From: Diphasiastrum complanatum | Taxonomy: Eukaryota > Streptophyta > Lycopodiopsida > Lycopodiales > Lycopodiaceae | NCBI GenBank assembly: GCA_029204225.1 | Contig: CM055110.1 | Coordinates: 21,023,426 to 21,087,425 of the forward strand | DNA: 64,000 nt | Reading direction: 5' to 3' | Part shown: piece after piece, positions 12,481 to 23,290 of the stretch | Layout of the letters: each line of letters begins with the position of its first letter | Numbering within the stretch: the first letter of the stretch is position 1 | Made by a program: the position numbers and the translations under genes | The notes under the pieces: model-generated | What the model saw: the letters and a program-made list of their open reading frames with translations, nothing else | The model's database searches: none | What the model was told of the DNA's origin: nothing

Positions 12481-14215
12481 ATTGCTTGTGATATCAGACT
12501 TTCTCAGGTGATCTACCTCCATCTATGTTCCAAGATGGTGAAGCTCATGAAGATAGTGCTTTGGCAAAAGCACATGGAGAGTTATTGCCAAGGAGGTCTA
12601 CTTCTCATCAATTCTCTTATCTTGTTCATTTGGATGATTTCATCTCATCATGTAGAAGCAAAAATAGTGCTATTTCATGTGACTTCTTGCTTGAAGACTT
12701 TAATTGGAGGTACCTCTTATCAGAAGTGCTTGATATGAAGATTGCAATAGTTGATACTTTGGGGATCTTTAGATCCATTTTCTTTGCCAATAGTCATTTT
12801 CACATAAGGAGTAAGGAGGATCCAATTTCAATCAAGAGGATGATGGTAGGATTTTCAAATCTACCAATTTAATTCCAAGTGTATGATGGAGATTTGCCAA
12901 GGCTTGAAGAGGAGTCTTTTCAACACATGGTTTCAAGGGGATCTTCAAGGTGCAAGGCTGAGTCTTTGTGGCTCAAAGTTTATGGTAAAGAGAGGCAAGT
13001 TTCAAGTGGTATTCACTCCAGCATATTCTCTCATGCTTCTCTTTCATTACTTGATGTACCATCTTGCTTTTATGAGGTTTCTACATCTCATAGTGGGAGT
13101 GAGGTAATGATTGTCTTGTATCATGCCTCTAGTATGGACCTATTACTTGTCATTTATGGCTTAGATATGTTTCCAAATTACTTAGAAAGCAAGTGGTTGA
13201 ATCATCAAGTATGTGCCCTTGGTTCTAGTAAGAGCAAGAATGAGTTTGATACTCATAATTTGAAAAATCACGTTTTTACATGGTTTGAGGCCATTTGTAA
13301 ACTTCTCTTGAGATTAAGTGAATCATCCTTGAAGGACACTTGCATCCTTGAGCAAGTGTTTAGCCTCAATAAGATCAAAATTTTTATTTCAAGATTAGAT
13401 CCATTATAAATAAAGTTCATAGTATGTGGACTAGTCAAGCTAGAATGCTTAATCTTGATGATCAACACTTTTGCTCATCTTATGATCTTGATCTCTATGA
13501 TCTTTGTGATCTTTATGAGGAATGGAAGCCTCTGATTTTCATCATGGTGTAGCCATCTTCATGCAAATGGTATTTTCAAATCAAAGATCATCATCAAAGC
13601 ATGGAGGAAGCACTTTGGCCAAAATTCAATTGTGATGTAACTTGAGCTAATTAGGTTGCTTACACATGTCGAGTTTAGGTTTGATGAGTGATGCACCCTA
13701 TGTGGTGGCAAAAGTCAAAGGGTCCAATCATAAGAGATAGATGTGTTGGAAGGGTCCAATCAAAAGTGAGGGATGTTGCATCACACATCCAATAGGATTA
13801 GAGAGGCTGTGTTTAAGGGGTTCAATAGAAATTAAGCTTGGATCTCCACGAGTTTCTATATGTACTTTCATTCCCTTCATTAATGTATGAGAGATCTATG
13901 AGCTTTTGAGTGATCAATTTGGAGATTTGCCAATTTTGCTTGTATTGTCTTCTCTCTCTAGATGAGCCCAAAAGTGATATTTTCTCTCTCTACCCAAGGA
14001 GAGGAGCTTGTTGGGACTTAGTTTATTTCATGAAGTCCTCCACATGTGTGAAACACCTTCTGGTAATGAATGAATGCATGTAGAATGGTCTTTTTGCCTT
14101 AGATCTTGTCATTGATCTTGGATTTCAATCAATAGGTGATCTATAGTGCAGGAGCCAAGCTTAGGAGATCAATTTCACACATTAGGGCATTCCCACATGT
14201 GTGAATTTTCACAAA
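12480..14215 (+). mobile_element. Degenerate LTR element lacking visible RT (element E)
   Basis: Two open frames (12525-12872 and 12879-13409) encode proteins I do not recognise. The second, with sequence near 13410-13550, aligns by eye with an open frame of the element at 18.8-20.2 kb: both have a CKLL-R-SE-S-DT-I-QV-SL block and then a W...NLD..., aromatic-rich tail. From about 13630 onward the sequence reads like an LTR, and a decayed primer-site-like AGGAGCCAAGC follows at about 14145. CACATGTGTG palindromes occur near 14040 and 14205. It probably belongs to a retrotransposon group without, or having lost, a recognisable reverse transcriptase. Ends are approximate. Confidence 0.45.
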
Positions 14216-14401
14216 GCATAGGCACAACAACAAATTATTCCTATAATTGAGTCCATATCAAGTATTACATTTTTTTTCAATAATATTAGTATAATTTCAA
14301 GCATAGTTTTTCATTTCATCTTTTTGATATTGTTGGCTAATTCTGGAAACATTCTATGAGTGACTAGTTGATGGTTTTAATTTTGATAAGCTGTCTCCAC
14401 T

Positions 14402-16172
14402 GCAGCTTACGTCCAGAACAGATGTTCGACCAAGGCCCTCTCAACAAAGACACCTCACGAGGTGTGGACAGGCTCTAAGCCTTCTTTGAAGAACCTAAGA
14501 GTGTTTGGGTGGATTGCCTACGCGCAGATCCCAAAAGACACGAGGAAGAAATTGGACTTACAAGGTCTCAAGACCATCCTGATCGAATATACTTCATTTG
14601 ATAATACTATAAGCTGTATAATTCTAGTACCCAACAAATCTTGTATAGCCGGGATACAGTCTTCATCAAGGATCAGTTCATCGACCTCAAAGGTAAGGAT
14701 GTTGCTCAAGAAAAACCCTCGTCATCTGCCATTGACACGACAGCCCGAGCTTCTAGCTCAAGATGTCTATTGTCGACCCACTTTGAGATAACGAATCAAA
14801 CGAAGATGTTGATGCTACCCACCAACAAATCCCAGGACGGTTCTTCAGTCGAATCCTCCCAGAAGTGCAAGCCGAGTGCGCACACAGTCCACAAGGTATA
14901 CTCCTGAGTCTGTCTGTCTCTTGATACAGGAACCGACGACAGTCAAAGAGGCACTCAGCCAGAGAAGCTATGGACAGAGAGTATTCTTCTCTGATCAAGA
15001 ACTAGACATGGTCATTAGTCGAAGCTCCTATTGGTTGCAATATCATTGATTGCAAATAGATCTTTAAGATCAAATACAATGCCAACGGAGCAATTGACCG
15101 AAAGAAGGCAAGACTGGTAGCACGAGGATTCACCCAGATCCCGAATGTCGACTACAGTGAGACTTTTAGTCCAGTCATCAAACATTCGTCGATCTGAATG
15201 CTCCTTTCTTATGCTGCAGTTGCTGACCTCGAAGTGCATCAACTCGATGTACAAACAGCCTATCTAAATGGAGTGATATAAGAAGATATCTACATGATCC
15301 AGCCCGAAGGATACGTTCTGGAAGGTATGAAAAATCATGTCTATAGACTCCACAAAGCACTGTACGACTTGAAACAGTCTACCAGAGCTTGGTTTAAGAG
15401 GATCAACACATTCCTCATTGAACAAGGATTCAAACCAAGCATTGTTGATTGCAACGTCTATTCCAAGTCAGTACAACAATCCTTCATTATCATCACCTTG
15501 TACATGGATGATACGTTGCTCTTCAGCAACAATACCAATATGGTCAAGGATTCGAAGCAGATGCTGTTTTCAGAGTTCGACATGATTGATCTGGACGAAG
15601 CTCACTTCTGTCTGGGAATTCAAATCCACAGAGACAGAGCAAATCGACTGATTTACATCACTCAACAAAGGTATCTTCACAATGTTCTCAACAGATACAA
15701 TTTGATGAATTGTAAATTAGCTCACTCACCAATGGATCCAGGCCTGCATCTGTCAAAGGACCAATGTCTCCAGACCAAGCAGGAAGTGGAGCAAATGAGA
15801 AAATACCCTTATCGATCGATACTAGGATCTCTCAGATACGCAATTGTCTGTACAAGACCTGATATCTCTTTTGTTGTAAGCTCACTCAGCCAATACATGG
15901 CTAATCTTGGCATTATCCATTGGAAGGCTCTCATACGAGTCATGAGATATATTCGAGCTACCATGGACCAGTGCATCTGCTATGGAGATGTCAGCAACGA
16001 CAATCTTCATCATCTTAGTGGTTATTCTGATGCAAGCTGGGGAGGAGATGTAGACAATCGCAAATCCACATCTGGATTTACATTCTTCTTCAACGACGGT
16101 CCTATATGATGGAACAATCGTAAGCAAAATTCTGTCGCACTTTTGGCTACAGAAGCAGAATACATTGCTGCT
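14402..16172 (+). pseudogene. Ty1/copia pol fragment: integrase C-end, RT, RNase H start (element A)
   Basis: The remnant opens with a late integrase segment (VWTGSKPSLKNLRVFG near 14460-14510), then a frameshifted linker. Reverse transcriptase follows from about 15070: [11 protein letters not shown], the LDVQTAYLNG block, then an open frame at 15294-16109 with the active site YMDD (copia usually has YVDD) near 15505. The frame continues through RPDISFVVSSLSQYM into RNase H (YSDASWGGDVDNRKSTSGF) and breaks off at TEAEYIAA. Several stops and shifts make it non-functional. It is homologous to the fragment at 46.1-47.4 kb and belongs to the same family (family 1). Confidence 0.85.
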
Positions 16173-16887
16173 TGCGTATTCATTAACAAGTGAAGAAGTT
16201 AGTAAGCGAGAGAGAACGAAGAAGAGAATCTTATCAGAGATAGACAAAAGAAGATGCTCTGTGCATTGATTCTTTAATTGGTCAGCAATAAGGTTTCATT
16301 CCTTTACAATTTGAATAAGCTTCGTAGGGCACGCAGCTTCGTCCGCTATTGTCTTGTGCTCTACCGCATTATTGACATGTATACTTGATCTACTTAATTT
16401 GATACAGTTCTTTGTTCTGCGTTCAGATTTGTGTTAATATTGCTATGCTCATTATTCATTCTGTCTGATCTTTCTAGTTGCTCTTTCTGTAGACAACTAG
16501 CATTTAGTCTTGTCTTTCACGAATGTTTCGCGACTAATTATCAGTTGAGCATTCATTGTCTAGCTCGTCGCGAATCATTCGCGACACATAATTTGTCTAG
16601 CTATTCGCGACAAATTATTCTTCTGGCGCTTTGTTTATTAATGTTTGGCTACGTAATCAAGAACGACCGTGATTTTCATCACTAACGTTCTGTTTGTTCT
16701 GATAGGCGTAGTCATGCTTTCGGAGAGAGATAGCTCGTTCCGCTGCGCACGAACAATTTTTGTTCGAGTTCGTTTCTCGTTCGTGTTTCATTTCTCGTTC
16801 GTGTTTGTCTTACCCCTCTGAGCTAAATTTTTTGTTTCTAACATACGACACCTTTCTCAACTCTCGCTACTCCCCCTCTCTCCAACA
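16172..16887 (+). mobile_element. Partial 3' LTR of element A
   Basis: This matches, in opposite orientation, the LTR at 36399-37428 from GCGTATTCA onward and ends CTCTCTCCAACA. It lacks about the first 320 bases of that LTR. RNase H coding sequence runs straight into it at a shared GCGTATTCA, which points to a deletion that removed the end of pol, the polypurine tract and the LTR start. Inside are several copies of TTCGCGA/TCGCGAA and two near-identical TTTCTCGTTCGTGTTT units. Confidence 0.8.
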
Positions 16888-17049
16888 TCCCCCCCTCCCC
16901 TCACGCTCGCAAAATCTCTCCCTCTAGATCTCTCTCTCCTCGCGATCGCAAGATCTCTCAGTATTGGCCTGATAAACCTCTTTCTTGCTGATCGTGCTCT
17001 TTCTGGTCGCGTTGGGTAACGATGATTGGAGTGGCCAACATGACTATCT

Positions 17050-17490
17050 ACTTATAATGAAACTTTTTACTAATGGTTGCAAGCTAGGTGCAAGAGGAAG
17101 GTTAGACAAAGAACCTAGAATGTCTTTTGACACATCAACAATGCGTAGTAATTTGCAATTATCTTTCAAACTAGTCATAATATGTTCAAGATGTTTTCTC
17201 TTTTATAAAAAGGTGGTCAAGTTTTTGAAATCCACGTGGAGTATCGTGGAGGACTCATGTGCAATGTCTAGGATAGGTGTGGTTGGGTGGTAAGAATGTT
17301 CTGGAGATTTGGAGACATGGATTGAATCACAAGGCATTGATGAACTAATTATATCATGCAAGGGGTCATCATCAACAAGAGCATCATCTAAGGCCAATGA
17401 TAATCCAAAATCGATATTCATGTGATTCATCCTATCAATAATATTCTCGATCTCTCTTGCAACTCTTTTCCTTGAAACCAACTTATGTTC
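17050..17490 (-). pseudogene. Unrecognised coding-like segment
   Basis: An open frame at 17203-17481 (LVSRKRVAREIENIIDRM then an acidic, Ser-rich stretch) continues in the same frame past one stop to about 17050 with protein-like composition (CKLLRIVDVSKDILGSLSNL). Basic then acidic character suggests a nuclear or transposon-encoded protein. I do not recognise the family. It may be an exon of an old transposable-element gene. Confidence 0.3.
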
Positions 17491-17499
17491 CTTCTTCTA

Positions 17500-18770
17500 C
17501 AAAAGTTGAAAATGTTAGATGTATTAGTTTCTTTTCAAACAAGATGTATTACCCTCTACAAAACATAATATGCCTCACAAACTCTAAACCACTAATGTAA
17601 ACCACAAGAGTAAGGACTAGCTAATATCTCATTCTCATAAAACTTTGAAGCAAATGTGATTTCAATTAAGCAATATGATGCATTAACCCTTTAATGGAGC
17701 ACATCATCACATTACAAAAAATCTAATGAGCATGTACATATACACAGTTTAAAATACACATTAAAACACAATGAGCATAAAAATAAAATCTCACGTAAAT
17801 GTCATATTTTATGATTTAAAGAGTTTACCTCTCATACCGCACTCCATTGGCCCAAATATGATCGTTGACAATCCTCCTTGTTTGAATCCTAAGGACTTTG
17901 CATTGTGTGGTGCGTATGGTTAATGTGTAGAGAGAGAGATCCAATTTTCTAAGAGTTCCTTTGTAGAGGGCAAGATCTAGAAGCTCATTTTGTGTTGTTA
18001 TTGGTGGAGAGTTTGTCTCTTCCTAAGTGATCAAATCTTTCTAAGTGGCATTAGCTCTTTGAAGCACAATATCTTAGTGAGAAGAATCACAACTTTTGAT
18101 TTTGAATTTCATTTCAAGTCTTAAAAAGTAGAGTAATTGGTGGAATCCAATAGGAGTGATTGAATTCAATTTGTTGAGCAAAAATTGACATAGTATGTAT
18201 GAAACTCAAATTAGTTCTATTCAACTTTCTTTGTGAGAGTGTGAGGGTCAATTTGTGATCCCATTGGATGTCTAGAATGAGGAGGAGTCCATATTTGAGT
18301 ATTCATGCATGGTTGAGATCTTTGTGAATCTCTAGTTGTCTAATTTTTTAAGCTTTGTGAAAAATTGGTGGTATAGTTTGTTTTCAAATCAAATCAAATT
18401 CATTCTAAATCTCAAGAGTGAGATTATTTGGGTCAAGAGTGAGTCCAAAAGAAGTGATTAAGTTTGATTTTCAGGTGTTTGAAACAAAACCCATCTTTTG
18501 TTCAAGAATCTCAAGTGTTGAGAGAACTAGTCAAGTGAAAAGGAAAATCTAGGTGTCAAATCTTTTCATATCCATTTCAACTTTCAAAAGAAAGAGTCAT
18601 TGGTATTTGATGAGTCCAATAGGAGAGTGGATCTGATTTCTTTTGTGATTTGATTCAAAGATTGTATGCTTTTGTCTTAGTGATCAAAGCAAAGTTTCCA
18701 AGTGACTAGTCATTATTGTGAAGATTGATTCTTAGGTTTGTGAGCTAGATCTTTTGTAGATCCTTCTAGA
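17500..18770. other. No gene recognised; possibly the leader of element F
   Basis: AT-rich sequence from about 17900 to 18770 has a repetitive, CAAATCTTT-rich, U-rich leader-like composition with no open frame. It is immediately upstream of the gag-like frame of element F and probably forms its untranslated leader. No intact 5' LTR was found. Confidence 0.35.
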
Positions 18771-20173
18771 TTGTTGAATATGTTCAAATATAGTCTCTTG
18801 AGAGTCACAAATTACATTTGTAGAATCATATCACAAGTTTTTATTCAAATAGCATCAATAGGTGACATCCTATTGAAGGAAAGAAAGGATCCTGAGTGCA
18901 ACCTTTGTGGCAAGAGAGGATATTTTTTCTCAAGATGCTACAAAAAGAAGACCAATCCATCCAAGGAGAACCAAAGCAAGGGGGCCGAGGTGAAGGATGG
19001 AGCTTTCAGTTCAAAAATGCAAATCCAAGGAAAGGTGTTTCCTTTGTGGGAAGGTGAATGAGGCTTGGAGTCTCACAAGGACTTGCAAGATTTGTCTTCA
19101 AGAGTCCATCACAACATATGTCAAATCTTTTGAAATTTTTCATTTGGAAGTGCATTGTTTGGTTCAAGATGCAAAGATAGATGTCACTTTCATGAAAGTA
19201 CCTTGGATCTATTTTATGTCCTTGGAAAGTATTTTGCTTAGAAGTTTAGATAAGTTCAAACTTATTGTTATGATCCAAGAGAAATCAATCAAGAATAAAG
19301 AGCAGCAAATTAAGGCAATACTAGTTAAGTGTGATGCCTTAAAAGATAGCAAAATATGTTTTCCTTGTAAGCTTGCATTAGTTATGAAGTCAAGGAAATG
19401 GAAATATCTTCATAATGTAGGACCTTTTGGTTTCAATAAGATCATGAATGATGTGTTCATTCATAAAGATGAAAATTGTAAGTTTTCAATCTTAAAGGCA
19501 AGTTGTAAACTTCTTATGAGAATAAGTGAAGCATCCAAAGTGGACACTTATATCCATAAGCAAGTAGTTAGCCTTATTAAGATGGAAATACCTTTCGATT
19601 TAAATATTGGAAAAATCATACCAAGTTGTGGTGATTTTTGGACTTATGTTTCTAGCATAAGTAATCTTGATAATCATAGGAAGTGCATATTGAGTGGTCA
19701 TACTTGTTGTGATCATTATGAGACATGGAGGTCTTGGATTTCCATCAAGAAGGAGCATCATGAAGAGGATCTTAAGGAGTCATCTTAAGGTTCAAGTGTG
19801 CCAAGGATTGAGGAGGAGAGACCTTCTCAAGTTGTGATTCCAAAAAGAAACTCAAGAAACATGGTTGAACCCATGTGGCTCACATTTCAAGAGAAAGAGG
19901 AGCATATCTCATGTGGAGCAAGCATCTACATGAAAATTGGAAGGAATCAATTTTGGAGATGCTAGGATGGTGCAAAGCTCTCAAGCTCATCAAAGATGTC
20001 AACATCAAAGAAGCACTATCATGGATATGGTGATTTCATATCAACATCAAGCTCATTGGCTGATCTTCACACCTTTTGGACCAGCACAGACCAATTCAGC
20101 CCATGGAGTCAAGTTCAAGATCATCATGTTTTCCATCAAGCTAGATTTACTAGGCTAGATTTTTGAGGAGGAG
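18771..20173 (+). pseudogene. Gag-like internal region of LTR element F
   Basis: The frame at 18771-19061 carries a zinc-knuckle-like CNLCGKRGYFFSRC in which the expected His is Tyr (C-x2-C-x4-Y-x4-C), followed by a Lys-rich tail. An overlapping frame at 18997-19788 (263 codons) begins with a second Cys cluster (RCFLCGK) and continues into a region related to the second frame of element E. No reverse transcriptase, integrase or protease motif is visible before the polypurine tract (TTTTGAGGAGGAG, 20161-20173). It is best described as a gag-bearing LTR element without pol. Confidence 0.5.
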
Positions 20174-21003
20174 TGTGAAAAATGCAAAATAAGCTTGGTA
20201 GAGGCCAAAAATTTTGTATATAGATAAACACACATGTGTGGAGCCCGTTCCCACATGTGAAACTAGTGTACTTGGCATGTACCATAATCATATATGTTGT
20301 ACATATGATTTAATTCAAGTTCTAGTGGCTAAAATGGCCAAAAACTAGTTTTCTAGACATATGACACATGGCATCAATGTATTGATTGCATGAGCCACAT
20401 CCTTTGGTTAGGTGTCATATCCCATGTGTAGAGGACAGCTCACACGTGTGGAATAAGCTGAAGTAGGCGAATTTTGACTTCTAGAAGATTTCCAAGCAGA
20501 TCTCCATATAGAAAGAAAATGGACCAAAAGTGCTCAAAATAGAAGGTTTTGTCCAAGTGTCAGTTTTGCATGATGAATCATCATATGACAAAGAACCTTT
20601 ACACATGTGGCATCAGAGGGATGATCAGTACATGAGCTTCCACTTATTGTATATATAGAGCCACATTTGGCCATAATCAATGAGAGACACCAATCTTGGT
20701 TTTGGAAGCAATTTTGAGTAATTCTCTCCATTTGTCTACATTTGTTTTGACTGTTTTGAGGTTCTATCAATGTGTACTTGATTTTCAGGTTGGAGTCCGT
20801 ACTCAGACAGTGTTTCACACATGTGAAACCAAAAAGTACACATACCTTCAATTAATGATTGTTCTTGTTAGGATTTTGTGTCTAGAATTGATCTAGATTG
20901 ATCTTAATCTCAAGTAGATTGATAGATCAAGTAATCTGACAACCAATTTCTCTTGAGGATCAGATTAGGATCCACTCTTGGTCCTTTTTGTACTTTTTGC
21001 ACA
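20174..21003 (+). mobile_element. 3' LTR of element F
   Basis: It starts TGTGAAAAATGC directly after a GAGGAGGAG polypurine tract and ends GTACTTTTTGCACA. Both ends resemble the LTRs of the complete element at 37.75-43.75 kb (TGTGAAAAATTGCC...GTACTTTTCACA), so F is a diverged relative. It contains at least five CACAYGTG-type palindromes (near 20230, 20255, 20440, 20600 and 20815). No primer site follows, which fits a 3' LTR. Confidence 0.75.
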
Positions 21004-21957
21004 TTATCTCCATTGGGGAGATCTTTAGGCACTTGAACTCCAATGACCACTACAATCAGATATCGAATCGATGCTTGCCCTTGTTGAAGTCTCGGATATA
21101 TTGGCTGTATTTTTGGTCTTCATTGCTTGTTCTATATTGTCCTTGTCTTGGCATATTTGGATATGTTCAGAAGACGATCTGATCAAAGCTTTGCCGCAAC
21201 AAATCTAAGTAAACTTATGTCACATGTTTGGATTGGTTGTGACAAAGGTTCGATCAGATCATCAAAACCATGGTAAAGGCAAGACATCAAGAATATTTTG
21301 AACTCCAAACCTCATAGGATCCATATGGCTTAAGATCTGCTCATTATTAAGTTCTGCATTCTCATCATAAGATAAAACATGACTAACATGAATAAGTTCA
21401 TCTTCAATTGGATCTGGAATTGGATTGATTGATATCCATGCTACATTCATTATATTGACTGAGTGATAGGTGTATCAAGAGTACGATCAACCATAGGAAT
21501 GTCACTTATTTATGATTTGTTATCACATTGACACATGTAGCTCTCTGTACAATCAACAAGTGCTAGTGCTTGATTCTAGTTAACATTATCATTTTGAGAA
21601 TCGTTATGAACTCCCAAAGCTTTTGAAATTAGTTTATTAATTTGAAAGACAAGGACCATATGCACTCTACAATTTTTGCCCCCCGACAACTGATATATAT
21701 TGAAAAACTATTTCAATTTTTCTAAATTTTATTTGGCTCGCCAATTGCCGGTTTTGGTCATGCCATTGGTATGCGAGATAGTTTGAATGCGACAAATTCT
21801 GGCAATATTGTTGCGACGCACTTTCTGATACACATGTCGATTAAAAAAGAATTTAACGCACGATTTCACATCAGAAATCATTTTAGTGTCTTGTAGAAGG
21901 TCTTCTAATTCTAAGAATGAAGCCAAAAAAAAAAACTAGTGGGAGTTGATATCAAGA

Positions 21958-22183
21958 GCAAAAATGCGCGCTCTCTCTCATTACTTAATCTATTACATGT
22001 TTTTTTACAATCATTTACATCTCTCTCTCTCTCTCTCATTATTTCAACTATTGAATGCTATTCGACAATCATAACCCTCTCTCTCTCTCTCATTATTTCA
22101 ACTATTGCATGCTATCCGACAATCATAACCCTCTCTCTCTCTCATTATTTTATCTATAATATGTTATTTGACAATCATCGACA

Positions 22184-22215
<32 letters not shown>

Positions 22216-22300
22216 TTTCATCTACTGCCTGTTATTTGACAATCATGGAACTCTCTCCAAATTATTGCTTGTTATGTAGCTATCATAACTTCATCATGCC
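21958..22300. repeat. Minisatellite of about 60-75-bp units with (CT)n cores
   Basis: Five or six units alternate a (CT)n run of variable length with a segment of the form CATTATTTCAACTATTGCATG then CTATCCGACAATCATAAC. The units have drifted by substitutions and the CT runs differ in length. The apparent open frame across it is a by-product of the repeat. Confidence 0.8.
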
Positions 22301-22516
22301 AATTTGATTACTTTAGGGTTGCATCTCATTCACATATTTCGTTGCATGCCAATTTACTTCTACAATCTTAATTATTGCATATCCGTGGGTTTCTTTTTTG
22401 CAATTGCTTTTGGTGGTGACAATGAGAGCCCTCCCCAAAAGTTTTTCTTTCAAGTTAATTTTATTTCAAACTCCATTAACCAACTTCAGCACACTCTTGT
22501 TGTTTAAGAGCTAGGT

Positions 22517-22636
22517 AGCGGGCGTGAGCAGCGCTGCTATCAGGTGTAGTGGGTTACCGATACCTATAAAGCCGGCTCTATGTCGAGGTAGATATGGTGA
22601 CCCACTACGCCTGTAGCAGGCCTGCTCACGCTCGCT
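22517..22636. repeat. GC-rich inverted repeat (about 42-bp arms, 37-bp loop)
   Basis: The left arm at 22517-22558 (AGCGGGCGTGAGCAG...) and right arm at 22596-22636 are reverse complements with only a handful of mismatches and one single-base bulge. The arms are GC-rich in an otherwise AT-rich region. It could be a miniature foldback element, or transcribed as a hairpin RNA precursor. I see no clear target-site duplication, so I leave it as an inverted repeat. Confidence 0.85.
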
Positions 22637-23059
22637 ATTAGGCGTAATTGATGTTTGGAGACCATTATTTAACACAATAGATAGTTACTAGCATAGTAAG
22701 TACACTAATATAAGCAAGTAAGTAGGTATGCAAATAGTAGGTCTCTTGAACATGGCTCTAAACCATTCAACTCAAAGCCTATGATCATATGTCAGGCCAT
22801 CAAAACCTCTCCAAGCAGCAATTACATTTACATTCCAACGAACTCTCTATCCACTTTTCTGCCATTCTTTAAAATGTGAATAGTAGAGCTTTCTTGGACA
22901 TGCATATTCCAAAAGAGCAAAACCTTTTGTGAATAAAAAAGTTCAAAGTCAAAAGGTGAAGGGGGTCCTGAGGCCTCTCCTTGACTAAGCAAGGCGCATT
23001 GGAATTTGAGAGAAAAAACAAAAAGAAAACCGAAAAGACGCATGCCGCTTGGTTCGGCC

Positions 23060-23290
23060 ACCCCACTGAGCCATATAAGCATTTTTATTTTTATTTTTTC
23101 CATTTCAGATTTGGAAAAGCAAAAGCTTAAAGGCCATGTTTGCGTGATTTATTTTGGTCTGCGGGATCGCAGAGAATCGAACCTGGGTGGGCACCCATCA
23201 CCATGAGCGAAGATCTCCATCATTTACACGGCACAACACACAAAACAGACACTCAGAGCGAGAGAGAGAGAGAGAGAGAGCGCGAGAGAG
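23060..23290 (+). promoter_or_regulatory. Putative core promoter and 5' UTR of the Smr gene
   Basis: A TATA-like CATATAAG lies at 23072-23079, and the sequence then leads into a (GA)n leader at about 23257-23290 that ends directly at the ATG. GA/CT-rich leaders are common in plant genes. On the opposite strand at 23174-23183 is GGTTCGATTC, which fits a Pol III B box; see the findings. Confidence 0.35.
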
